DNA from: Campylobacterales bacterium
Lineage (GTDB): Bacteria; Campylobacterota; Campylobacteria; Campylobacterales; Sulfurimonadaceae
Direction: 5' to 3'
Assembly (NCBI GenBank): GCA_026390115.1
Contig: JAPLGO010000001.1
Span: forward strand, 160,978-224,977
Length of the DNA stretch: 64,000 bases
Part shown: positions 25,846-32,940 of the stretch, piece by piece
How positions within the stretch are numbered: position 1 is the first letter of the stretch
How the letters are laid out: each line of letters begins with the position of its first letter
The notes under the pieces: generated by a model
What the model saw: only the letters and a program-made list of their open reading frames with translations
Told to the model about the DNA's origin: nothing
Database searches by the model: none
Position numbers and translations under genes: made by a program

Positions 25846-26793
25846 TTAATCGCCATATGTTGTGGCATTTAAAATATTTTCAATATCTATAGAGAATTTA
25901 TCTAGCATTAAAAAGCGTTTAGTGTACATAGAGCGCTTGTTTGATTTAATTTCATCAAAACTTTTACGATTTTCGACAATCGGTAAACTGAAAAAATATC
26001 CATTAAAAATACCACCTGATTCAATCCAGTATATATCATAATCTGCTTTGAACTTTTCAGCATGTCTTGGCTTACGTGAGTGTCCAGCATGATATTTTGT
26101 TGAAATCGCATTAAGGTAATCAACTTTGAGTGTTTTGCATATTTGCCTAGTAATAAATATCATGAAATCTCGTGGTCGTACACCGTGCATAGCTTTTGTA
26201 ATGTTCCTAACCACTCTCTGTGAATATTCACTTGGACTTGGTCCTTGCATTCCGCCTATTATTGCATGCAACTTACCCTCTATTTCTGCAAACAAAAAAG
26301 TAACCGAATAAATTCTTTGGTTCTGGGCATCCAAAAAAGATAGTATAAGCTCACCTTCTTTCTCGAAAGAACCATCATAAAATAGCTTAACAATGAATTT
26401 ATCGTCTCCAAACTCAATATCTAGTAAATTAATACCTGATCTACTATACATAGCGTCTATAGACTCTTCTTTGAATTTATTTGCTATAAATCGATAATGA
26501 GATGTAATATAGTTTATTTTCTCGTAAATGCTAAATTCATATACAAGATAAGGATGGAATGGCTTACTGTATATTCTTGGGTGAGTTGAAATAATAAGAT
26601 CATAAACGGGGTGGGTATGGGTATCAAAAAAATCAAATAATTTTGTTATGAATTTTTTGTAAATTATAGATCTAGCGATAAACTTTATTTTTCTCTTAAA
26701 AGAATATTCGCAACTATTTGCTATTTGGTTTGCTTTGTATATAATCAACTGCTTTAAGCTCAACTTTTCGTTAAATCTATTAAAAATCGCCAA
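25846..26793 (-). CDS. VirK/YbjX family (DUF535) protein
   Basis: A 315-residue protein with the family hallmarks: YDGSFEKEGELILSFLD, RIYSVTFLF, IGGMQGP, TKAMHGVRPRDFMIFI, a HAGHSRKPRHAEK segment, YDIYWIESGG and KRSMYTKRFLMLD. In Shigella and Salmonella, VirK relatives affect surface proteins and resistance to host peptides; the biochemical activity is unknown. Here it is island cargo on the minus strand, 264 bases downstream of the promoter end of the two-gene operon. Length is normal for the family and the gene looks intact. Confidence 0.85.
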   Translation of the reverse strand: MAIFNRFNEKLSLKQLIIYKANQIANSCEYSFKRKIKFIARSIIYKKFITKLFDFFDTHTHPVYDLIISTHPRIYSKPFHPYLVYEFSIYEKINYITSHYRFIANKFKEESIDAMYSRSGINLLDIEFGDDKFIVKLFYDGSFEKEGELILSFLDAQNQRIYSVTFLFAEIEGKLHAIIGGMQGPSPSEYSQRVVRNITKAMHGVRPRDFMIFITRQICKTLKVDYLNAISTKYHAGHSRKPRHAEKFKADYDIYWIESGGIFNGYFFSLPIVENRKSFDEIKSNKRSMYTKRFLMLDKFSIDIENILNATTYGD

Positions 26794-27089
26794 TTTTTAA
26801 AATCTTTGAAGTATAACCACATTGAGCCAAAATTTAAATCTGATGTCTAACGAACTCTAAAATTTGGCAGTTAAATTAAAAAAAGTTACATTCTGAAACT
26901 TAAACCACCTCTTGTTTTTTTACTGTTTTATTTGAAAATTTCACCCCAAACTTATAAATATCTGAATTGATTATTCTTGATTCTTTTTTCTATAAATATT
27001 GTATATATACGAACTGCCTCCCAAATGTTTTAAAACTTTTTCGCAAAAAAAATAGCAAAAAACAAAAAAACAAAATTTTATTTCTATAA

Positions 27090-27135
27090 TTATTTAGTAA
27101 GTGAAAGATAAATATATCTTTCACTTACTAAATAA
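27090..27135. repeat. Perfect 21-bp inverted repeat with 4-base loop
   Basis: Arms at 27090-27110 and 27115-27135 are exact reverse complements (core AGTAAGTGAAAGAT/ATCTTTCACTTACT) around an AATA loop, followed by CCTTTTTGTGTTTTTT. As RNA it would be a very stable hairpin and possible terminator on the plus strand. As DNA it could be a cruciform or a protein-binding palindrome at an origin. Confidence 0.85.
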
Positions 27136-27166
27136 CCTTTTTGTGTTTTTTCTACAGCTGGAAGTT

Positions 27167-27255
27167 TGAGATTTTACAACCCATGAATTATTATTAAAGG
27201 ACGTCAGAAGCGTTTTAATAATAATTTCCCTTATTATTGTCAATGTAAAATCTCA
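27167..27255 (+). ncRNA. Nested stem-loop with mutually exclusive pairings
   Basis: An outer perfect 12-bp stem (TGAGATTTTACA at 27167-27178 with TGTAAAATCTCA at 27244-27255) encloses an inner perfect 13-bp stem (27186-27198 with 27214-27226) around a GGACGTCAGAAGCG-type loop. The 3' arm of the inner stem can instead pair with TTATTATT at about 27231-27238, so two alternative folds compete. That architecture fits a regulatory RNA or an origin element. Transcription is not shown; the strand is assumed. Confidence 0.4.
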
Positions 27256-27295
27256 CAATAAACTAAAAAAAACACCTTCTACGAAAGTATGAGCG

Positions 27296-27352
27296 TCTAA
27301 ACCTTATCTAAGTTGATTTATCAATATGATAAGAGCAAACTAATAGTTTAGA
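27296..27352 (+). ncRNA. Second nested hairpin
   Basis: TCTAAAC (27296-27302) pairs with GTTTAGA (27346-27352). Inside it CTTATC (27303-27308) pairs with GATAAG (27328-27333), and a TTGAT/ATCAA hairpin caps it. It directly follows the 27167-27255 structure, and both could belong to one RNA. No transcript evidence. Confidence 0.35.
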
Positions 27353-27385
27353 AAAAAGACTTAGCAAGGACAAGAGACCCTTAGT

Positions 27386-27428
27386 TAAGCCCCCTGCTTC
27401 TGACCTCATTTTTAATGAGAGGGGTTTA
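27386..27428 (+). ncRNA. GC-richer two-part hairpin
   Basis: TAAGCCCC (27386-27393) pairs with GGGGTTTA (27421-27428) with one G-U. CTCATT-TTT-AATGAG (27405-27419) is the apical hairpin, with an internal loop TGCTTCTGAC on one side. It is the most GC-rich spot in an otherwise very AT-rich segment, which favours a selected structure. Confidence 0.4.
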
Positions 27429-27595
27429 GGCTATCTTGTTTGAGTTAGAAATAATACAAAAATCGGCGAAAGACTATCCGCAGATAAAAATCCAAAAATC
27501 AACATTTTAAGATTACTCAAATATTATTCTTGTATTTTATATTTTTATGTATAAAATACACGCTTGAAAAAAAAGAATATATGTGACGGACACTC

Positions 27596-27734
27596 AATGA
27601 TACAATATCATTTAGTATAATATAGATACCATCTTACAACAATTTAAGAAATTGTTGTAGGGCTATTTATGCTCAAAAGCCTAAATCCACAATATTGTTA
27701 TATTATATTTCCATTTTTATTAAATTGTATCATT
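27596..27734 (+). ncRNA. Candidate multi-branched structured RNA
   Basis: An outer perfect 11-bp stem (AATGATACAAT 27596-27606 / ATTGTATCATT 27724-27734) and a second 9-bp stem (27616-27624 / 27699-27707) enclose two side-by-side hairpins: a perfect 11-bp TACAACAATTT-AAG-AAATTGTTGTA (27635-27659) and a TAGGGCT/AGCCTA hairpin (about 27658-27684). This is junction-like RNA architecture. A TATAAAAT element at about 27549-27556 lies upstream, and a hairpin plus T5 at 27776-27822 lies downstream, giving a possible RNA of about 260 bases. No known family is recognised. Confidence 0.45.
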
Positions 27735-27775
27735 ATGTCAAATAACCCATTAAAGAAAAAAAGAAATTATGAGAG

Positions 27776-27822
27776 TTTGTAAAAAAGTTAGAACGTAAGT
27801 TATTACTTTTTTACAAATTTTT
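27776..27822 (+). terminator. Intrinsic terminator at the end of the structured segment
   Basis: A perfect 13-bp inverted repeat, TTTGTAAAAAAGT (27776-27788) and ACTTTTTTACAAA (27805-27817), is followed directly by TTTTT. The stem is AT-rich but long. It is well placed to end a plus-strand RNA covering the multi-branched structure at 27596-27734. Confidence 0.55.
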
Positions 27823-28065
27823 AGTTTAAAATTACGCAGTAATTGAAAAATAAAAACCCAACAAAAAAAATCAAGCCAACGGCGAATTCAAAAAATAAAA
27901 AAATAATTTTAAAATTAAAAAAGCCAAGAGGCTATTTTATGCCTGCCGGAAGCTATTGAATAAAATAAATATTTAAATAGTCAATCATACAGTTTAGCCA
28001 CAAATTAAGTTAAATCGTTTTAAGATGATGCTAGAAAAGAACTATGATACTAAGGACATAAAACT

Positions 28066-28287
28066 ATGACACTTTCACTGTCTGACGATGATATAAAATC
28101 CCTAATTTCAGGGGTTATAGAGGGTTTAGTCAATGTCCCCCTCACTGTCCACCAGAAACGCAATAAATCCCAAAAAAATCGTACTTTCAAGGGTATCAAT
28201 AGAACATTTTTGAAACAAAATGCAAAATATTTGTTTAAAATCAAAAATTCCTTTTACATCTCTTTAAGATATAAAAAAAGGTGCTAA
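28066..28287 (+). CDS. Small ORF running across the right attachment repeat
   Basis: A 73-residue frame with AAGGA about 9 bases before the ATG. The first 24 residues (SLSDDDIKSLISGVIEGLVN) look like a genuine amphipathic helix pair. The rest is read through the attachment repeat into flanking DNA and is basic and low in complexity. It may be a small island gene, a truncated gene whose 3' end was replaced by integration, or chance. No homology is recognised. Confidence 0.35.
   Translation: MTLSLSDDDIKSLISGVIEGLVNVPLTVHQKRNKSQKNRTFKGINRTFLKQNAKYLFKIKNSFYISLRYKKRC
28138..28157. repeat. Right attachment repeat
   Basis: An exact 20-base copy of the tRNA-Ser 3' end (CCCCTCACTGTCCACCAGAA), flanked by different bases on both sides (C before; ACG after, versus GAAC after the left copy). 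It marks the distal end of the island. Confidence 0.88.
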
Positions 28288-28540
28288 AATATTTCCTCAA
28301 AACAGATAATATCGTTGTTTATATAGTTGATGAAAATTTGCAAATTATTACAATCGTTGGCATTAAAAAATGCCAAGATGATTTATAAAAAATAGTTACA
28401 CTTTGATTTTGAAGGGCTTATACTCAAGACACAGAATCTTGAACAGTCCCAAGATATTTCAAAAAATCTTCTTACATGTGTAATCAGCGTGATGAGAGTT
28501 TGATGAGCCTGTCAAACAGTTATATTTGGCAGGTTCCTTG
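28158..28540. other. Island-flanking gap with decayed sequence
   Basis: A 383-base stretch beyond the right attachment repeat, before the lipoprotein gene on the opposite strand. It contains a short toxin-like fragment (listed separately). Near 28510-28540 there is a hairpin CCTGCCAAA...TTTGACAGG (one mismatch) that may terminate the minus-strand lipoprotein transcript. No intact gene is evident apart from the ORF that crosses in from the island. Confidence 0.5.
28281..28388 (+). pseudogene. Possible C-terminal remnant of a RelE/ParE-like toxin
   Basis: From a GTG, the frame reads VLKYFLKTDNIVVYIVDE then NLQIITIVGIKKCQDDL and stops. A stop at 28272 closes the frame upstream. The VVYIVDE-x-IITIVG-K pattern resembles the last two strands of RelE/ParE-type toxins (Y-x-V/I-D followed by a V/I-x-G strand and a terminal basic/acidic helix). 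Only about 35 residues remain. The assignment is a weak pattern match. Confidence 0.3.
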
Positions 28541-29335
28541 TCATCTATGTGCTGTTCCTGAATCAGAAGTTTCACCATTTATCTTTTGTTTTAAAGGTTT
28601 TTTAGCTTTAATTTTTTCTATTTCATCAAAATTTAATGTTTGTATCAAACCTTGCGCTTCAAGATTAAACATTGTTTGTTCTTCAACAGCAAGTGCCATC
28701 TTCAAAGATGTAGCATTATAATCCAGATTGCTGTTATTCTCAAGTTCACTAAATCTTTTTAAAATAGCTTCAATTGCAATTGGTGCATTCGAATGTGAAT
28801 TATTTTTTTCAATTAATTTCTCATAAACAGCATTAAGAACAATAATGGACTTCTTTGTTGCCTTAGACGGAACTTTTAACAACTCTTCTTCTGTTGTATT
28901 TGTTTCTTGCGCTAACACAAATAATTTTTGCTCACGGATTGTTTCATTTTCATCAGCAATATATGTAGTAGTAGGAGTAATTACGTTACTGTAAGATGTA
29001 AGATTAATGTCAAGGGCAACATCCGCAGCTGTTAAATTTCCATCACCGTCAACATCAATCCAGCCACCTACAGCTGTAACAGGAAAAACAGGCTCATTTA
29101 CGAATATATATGTATTATTTGTATCACTTACCTGTACTGCAACACTGCCATTTGCATCTGTAACATTAGAATCATAAACGGCACCTCTTTCAACTACTAC
29201 ACTGTATCCTGAAATTACAGTTTGTACGGAAGCAGAAGCATCGCTTAATGAACTAGAGCTAGTTCCAGAACCACAGCCATAAAACGATAGTGTCACAATT
29301 ACCGACAATGAATGAATAAATTTTTGTTTTTTCAT
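28541..29335 (-). CDS. Lipoprotein under a c-di-GMP riboswitch
   Basis: A 264-residue protein with a lipoprotein signal (lipobox SFYGCG) and a Ser-rich tether. A beta domain follows (VVERGAVYDSNVTDANGSVA, VFPVTAVGGWIDVDGDGNLT) with a dockerin-like calcium loop (DVDGDGNLTAADVAL), then VITPTTTYIAD and a helical C-terminal half. The order GAVYD / GG / TP-T-IA resembles the duplicated domain of the large lipoprotein at 5330-7618. A GEMM-I riboswitch lies in its leader, so expression should respond to c-di-GMP, which suggests a biofilm or adhesion role. Confidence 0.8.
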   Translation of the reverse strand: MKKQKFIHSLSVIVTLSFYGCGSGTSSSSLSDASASVQTVISGYSVVVERGAVYDSNVTDANGSVAVQVSDTNNTYIFVNEPVFPVTAVGGWIDVDGDGNLTAADVALDINLTSYSNVITPTTTYIADENETIREQKLFVLAQETNTTEEELLKVPSKATKKSIIVLNAVYEKLIEKNNSHSNAPIAIEAILKRFSELENNSNLDYNATSLKMALAVEEQTMFNLEAQGLIQTLNFDEIEKIKAKKPLKQKINGETSDSGTAHR

Positions 29336-29402
29336 AATAAATCCTTTAAATTTAATGAGTTTTATGCAGATAAAAAATCTAGGAATACAAATTAGAAGAA
29401 TA

Positions 29403-29482
29403 TTGCAACCTGGCGATCTCTTATCAAAGACCCATAGCTTTCCGTCCTTGCTTCACAACAAGTTTGGCACGTTTTAACAGGT
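29403..29482 (-). promoter_or_regulatory. Cyclic-di-GMP-I (GEMM) riboswitch
   Basis: On the minus strand the sequence runs GCCAAAC, then CTTGTT-GTGA-AGCAAG (a 6-bp stem closed by a GNRA tetraloop), then GGACGGAAAGCTATGGG, then a second stem GGTCTTT-GATA-AGAGATC, then GCCAGGTTGC. These are the conserved elements of GEMM-I: the CAAAC segment, GNRA-capped stem, GGACGnAAAGC junction, second stem and GGTTGC closing strand. It lies about 70 bases upstream of the lipoprotein ATG, with AAAGGA before that start. A TGTAAAAT -10-like element is just upstream. The GEMM-Ib (cGAMP) variant cannot be excluded by eye. Confidence 0.85.
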
Positions 29483-29639
29483 GAAATTTTACATTTATTA
29501 TGATTTTAATCACATTAAAAAATTTTGCTAGTTATGTGATGATTTTTTCTAATCTATAGATAAACTTTTTTATAACGTTATTTTGTAACAGTTGTTATAA
29601 TATATGTGGTTATACGATGCAGATATTTTACAATTAGTG

Positions 29640-29645
29640 TATAAT
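29640..29645 (+). promoter_or_regulatory. Sigma-70 -10 box before the heme chemoreceptor gene
   Basis: TATAAT preceded by GTG, 38 bases before the preferred ATG at 29684. It is divergent from the riboswitch transcript. Confidence 0.55.
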
Positions 29646-29683
29646 CAACACTTATTTATAAAAACTATATGATGGAAGCAGCG

Positions 29684-31303
29684 ATGCCAAAATATTTTCA
29701 AAATCTTAGTATAAGTACAAAACTGCAAATTGCAATCTTTGTTATCTTATCTGTTATGCTTAGCAGTGTTATCTTTTGGCTTCAAGATAAAAATCGTGCC
29801 AACTTAATAGAGATTATTGAGGGAAAAGGCGTTGCGATAGCTCAAAGCACCATTAATGGGCTAAACATGATGATGCTTACCGGCACTATATCGGATGTAG
29901 AAAATAGAAAACTTTTTTATGAAAAAACCGCTTCAACAGATGAGGTAAAAGGTTTTTATGCTTTCAGAACAAGCAATTTAACCCCAGATTACGGTGAAGG
30001 TTTGGAAATTGAGCATTCAAGAGATGCGCTTGACAAAAAGAGCATAGAAACGAAAACAATTGTTACAGATTTTGATGAAAATAATAATAAAACGTTAAGA
30101 ATTACCATGCCGTTTATTGCGATTTCAAACTACAAGGGAACCAATTGTCTTGCATGTCATAATGTTCCTGAAGGAACGGTTCTTGGCGGTGCTACCGTTT
30201 ATATTGACATAGTCTCGGAGATAGAAAAAATTAGGAGTCAAACACTGTTTATGTGGATTGGAGTGATTACTCTTCAGCTAGTTATTCAGCTCGCTGTATA
30301 TTTTGGCATGAAGGTACTCGTCGGATCTCAGGTAGAGAGGATAGTGAATGAACTTTCCTTGATGAAAGGTGATTTTTCAAAGCAACTTACTATCAAATAT
30401 AATGATGAGATTGGTCTTATCGCAAAATACATAAATGAGTTTATAGAGGACTCCGCAAGTTTTATTCGTGATACAAAACATGCCGTTGCGACCAATAAGG
30501 ATGTAGCACTTCGTATAAATAAAATGACTGTTTCACAAAAAAATGAGATATCTAAGGGATGTACTCTTCTCCGTGACATGATGAACAATTCTACAAAAAT
30601 AGAAAATATTATGAAAGAGTCGAATCAAATCAATAATGAATCAGTTAATAGAATAAATGAAGCAGATAGTTCCCTGAGTAATGCACAAGATAAAATTGAA
30701 AGTATGATTTCTGGCATTAAGATGAATGTTGAAAAAGGAGGAGAAACCGTTGAGCAGATAAGTAACCTTAATCAGACAATAGGAGATGTTCAACATATTC
30801 TGACAATCATATCTGATATTGCGCAGCAGACAAATCTTTTAGCCCTTAATGCTGCGATTGAAGCCGCCCGTGCAGGTGAACATGGAAGAGGCTTTGCAGT
30901 TGTTGCCGATGAAGTCAGAAAACTAGCCGAAAAAACTCAGAAGTCTCTGACAGAGAGCGATGCAACATTTAAAGTGCTCTCACAAATAGCTGTTGAGGCG
31001 GTTGACAGTATCAAAGAACAATCTTACTCTTTAAATGAGTTGAATGAGCATAGCGATGAAGTAAAATTACTCATTACAGAGGCTGCTAAAAAACTTCAAA
31101 CAACGAAAGAGTACACAAATATATTGTTAGAAAAAAATTCTAAAATATGTTTGGATATAGAAGATATTAATGAAAGTACTTCAGATGTTCAGTGTGTGGT
31201 TGAGGGTAGTTCAAAAACTATTGATGAGTTAATGGATTTAGCAGATTCTCTTAGTGAAGATGCCCAAATATTGAGTGAAAAAATTGGTAGATTCAATGTA
31301 TAG
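29684..31303 (+). CDS. Methyl-accepting chemotaxis protein with a heme-c sensor domain
   Basis: The protein has 539 residues from ATG 29684 (GGAAG 5 bases upstream; 29669 is an alternative). An N-terminal membrane helix (about residues 10-30) is followed by a periplasmic domain of about 155 residues carrying one CLACH motif (CxxCH) near residue 161. A second helix (about 188-215), HAMP and the cytoplasmic signalling domain follow, with the conserved hairpin [20 protein letters not shown] and [14 protein letters not shown]. Covalent heme in a periplasmic sensor suggests detection of redox state, oxygen or NO. Confidence 0.9.
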   Translation: MPKYFQNLSISTKLQIAIFVILSVMLSSVIFWLQDKNRANLIEIIEGKGVAIAQSTINGLNMMMLTGTISDVENRKLFYEKTASTDEVKGFYAFRTSNLTPDYGEGLEIEHSRDALDKKSIETKTIVTDFDENNNKTLRITMPFIAISNYKGTNCLACHNVPEGTVLGGATVYIDIVSEIEKIRSQTLFMWIGVITLQLVIQLAVYFGMKVLVGSQVERIVNELSLMKGDFSKQLTIKYNDEIGLIAKYINEFIEDSASFIRDTKHAVATNKDVALRINKMTVSQKNEISKGCTLLRDMMNNSTKIENIMKESNQINNESVNRINEADSSLSNAQDKIESMISGIKMNVEKGGETVEQISNLNQTIGDVQHILTIISDIAQQTNLLALNAAIEAARAGEHGRGFAVVADEVRKLAEKTQKSLTESDATFKVLSQIAVEAVDSIKEQSYSLNELNEHSDEVKLLITEAAKKLQTTKEYTNILLEKNSKICLDIEDINESTSDVQCVVEGSSKTIDELMDLADSLSEDAQILSEKIGRFNV

Positions 31304-31312
31304 GAAAAAATT

Positions 31313-31741
31313 ATGGATATTGTCTTTCTTTTAGAAGTAGGTTTTGGTTTAACGGTTATTTTAGGTTTATTAATTTTTTTGCTTGTATCAATTAGGAATA
31401 AGAGAGTGCAGATTAATAATGAAGCAGAAAAAAAAGAACCGATATTAGATTTACAATCTTTACAAGCAATTATAGAAGATGAAAAAACAACTTCTAAAGA
31501 ACTCAAAGAGGCTCTTGATTCAGTTATAAAAAATTATGGAGTAATTGATGAAAAGGGAGGAGTTAAAACTTATCGTCATTTTGATACATATTTGGAGATA
31601 ATTTTCAGTATCTGTCTTCATCCAAATACAAATAAAGATTTAATTATAAATTTTGAGAGAGAACTGAGAAAATTAAATCCTGATTATACAACTGAAATTG
31701 AAGGTGCTCTGATAAAAGGTCTAAACTCCAGGGGAGTTTAG
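31313..31741 (+). CDS. Single-pass membrane protein of unknown function
   Basis: A 142-residue protein with one N-terminal transmembrane helix (LLEVGFGLTVILGLLIFLLV), a charged linker and a soluble helical domain (about 45-142: LQSLQAIIEDEKTTSKELKE, YRHFDTYLEIIFSICLHPNT, a C-terminal GALIKGLNSRGV). It lies 9 bases after the chemoreceptor gene and is probably co-transcribed with it, so a role near the receptor is possible. Not otherwise recognised. It converges with the CZB chemoreceptor gene, 3 bases between the stops. Confidence 0.7.
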   Translation: MDIVFLLEVGFGLTVILGLLIFLLVSIRNKRVQINNEAEKKEPILDLQSLQAIIEDEKTTSKELKEALDSVIKNYGVIDEKGGVKTYRHFDTYLEIIFSICLHPNTNKDLIINFERELRKLNPDYTTEIEGALIKGLNSRGV

Positions 31742-31744
31742 TTA

Positions 31745-32863
31745 TTAATGATTGTGTCTATATCTTTTCTCTTCTTCTAGTATAGTACCTAAAAGTTCTA
31801 CAACTTTTTTGCTGCCGTTCTCTGCAGCATTGAAGTAGGTCATAACATTTTTAGATTCTATTGTGCATGTGCCATTTTTTACGCACTCAACAACTTTCTT
31901 GATGCTGTCATGTACCTCTTTATGCGGTTCAACCATTTTAGAAAAGCTTGCACATTTTCCAAACTTCTCTTTTCCTGTACCTTCAAAATACCATTTTCCG
32001 AGTCTGCACTCTGTGTCTGATGCAAAAGAGCCTGTGATTTCCCCGCTAAATACAGTTTTGTATCCGTTTGCTTTAAAGAGCAGGTGGTCGAGTTTACTTA
32101 AAACCATAAAAATAGCATAAGTGATATCTTTATTCTCCATAGCAATTATCTCTGTATTGGATGATAACTTATTCATTCTCTCTTGGAATATATCCATTTT
32201 GGTATTTGAGCTTTGAGACAACTCTTCCATGGCTTTTGAGTGCGCATGAACTTCTTGTGTATTTTGCTTTAGACCCTGAACTGTGATTTCAACTTCACTT
32301 GTAGCTTTTTGCGTTCTCTCAGCCAGTTTTCTGACCTCATCCGCTACGACCGCAAATCCCCTGCCATGCTCGCCAGCTCTTGCGGCTTCAATCGCAGCAT
32401 TAAGGGCTAAAAGATTTGTTTGATCAGAGATATCTTTAATAAGATTTATAACACTAGAGATGCTCTCAACATTAGAATTCAGAGTATTTACTTGCTCATA
32501 GGTGCTTGTAATATGTTCGAGTAAGGCGTCCATATCACTCGCTAAATCGTTCACATCTGCTTGCGTTTGTTGCGTATATTCACCATTTGTTTGGTTTCTG
32601 CTATCAACATCTTCAAGACTTTTTAGATTACTGCCTAGGTCACCTTGAATTATTTTCAAATCTCTTTCACAGCCATCCGTAAGACTTTTTGTTAATGCAT
32701 TTGTAAGCTCATTCATAACATGCGCAGAGTCATTAACTCTTGCCGCCTCTTCCAATCTCAAAATTCTTGCGTTTGCATTTTCAATCTCATTTTTAAGTGA
32801 GTGAATCTCTTCCTCTTTTTTCTTTATAGACGCCTCTAACTCACGATTATTTCCAAAAAACAT
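31745..32863 (-). CDS. Soluble chemoreceptor with CZB zinc-binding domain
   Basis: A 372-residue cytoplasmic chemoreceptor without transmembrane helices. An N-terminal coiled coil leads into the signalling hairpin ([34 protein letters not shown]). The C-terminal CZB domain has the zinc ligands in [19 protein letters not shown] and [10 protein letters not shown] (three His, one Cys). This is the architecture of Helicobacter TlpD, which senses oxidants and zinc in the cytoplasm. Monocistronic as far as seen. Confidence 0.92.
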   Translation of the reverse strand: MFFGNNRELEASIKKKEEEIHSLKNEIENANARILRLEEAARVNDSAHVMNELTNALTKSLTDGCERDLKIIQGDLGSNLKSLEDVDSRNQTNGEYTQQTQADVNDLASDMDALLEHITSTYEQVNTLNSNVESISSVINLIKDISDQTNLLALNAAIEAARAGEHGRGFAVVADEVRKLAERTQKATSEVEITVQGLKQNTQEVHAHSKAMEELSQSSNTKMDIFQERMNKLSSNTEIIAMENKDITYAIFMVLSKLDHLLFKANGYKTVFSGEITGSFASDTECRLGKWYFEGTGKEKFGKCASFSKMVEPHKEVHDSIKKVVECVKNGTCTIESKNVMTYFNAAENGSKKVVELLGTILEEEKRYRHNH

Positions 32864-32940
32864 ATATACCCTTTTTTTGCATATTGGTTACAATTCACTG
32901 ATATATAGTATATAAAAAACTATATTAAAGTATAATTTTT

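Larger units (their letters stand above)
26794..28065. other. 1.27-kb ORF-free, hairpin-dense segment of the island
   Basis: No reading frame of 60 codons or more occurs on either strand between the VirK-like gene and 28050. The stretch instead holds at least seven inverted repeats, several long and perfect and some nested in RNA-like architectures (listed separately). It is far more A/T-rich than the flanks. Possibilities are one or more structured non-coding RNAs, an origin of replication or transfer, or decayed genes. Perfect nested stems argue against simple decay. No match to a known RNA class is recognised. Confidence 0.75.
23044..28157. mobile_element. Integrative element (genomic island) in tRNA-Ser
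   Basis: A 5.1-kb insertion bounded by 20-base direct repeats. A recombinase gene lies next to the tRNA and is followed by genes of markedly higher A/T content and Lys/Asn/Ile-rich proteins unlike the flanking core genes. Cargo is a two-gene minus-strand operon of unknown function, a VirK/YbjX gene and a long ORF-free structured segment. I recognise no conjugation, phage structural or replication gene. It is too small to be self-transmissible and is best seen as a mobilisable or satellite-type element. Its recombinase is frameshifted, so it may be fixed. Confidence 0.85.

Noticed and set aside
26794-28065. Retron or CRISPR explanation for the repeats
   Set aside because: No reverse transcriptase gene is nearby, and the repeats are single inverted pairs of different sequence, not regularly spaced direct repeats.
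23044-28157. Island as a prophage
   Set aside because: No capsid, terminase, portal, tail or lysis gene is present. Only an integrase and unrelated cargo.
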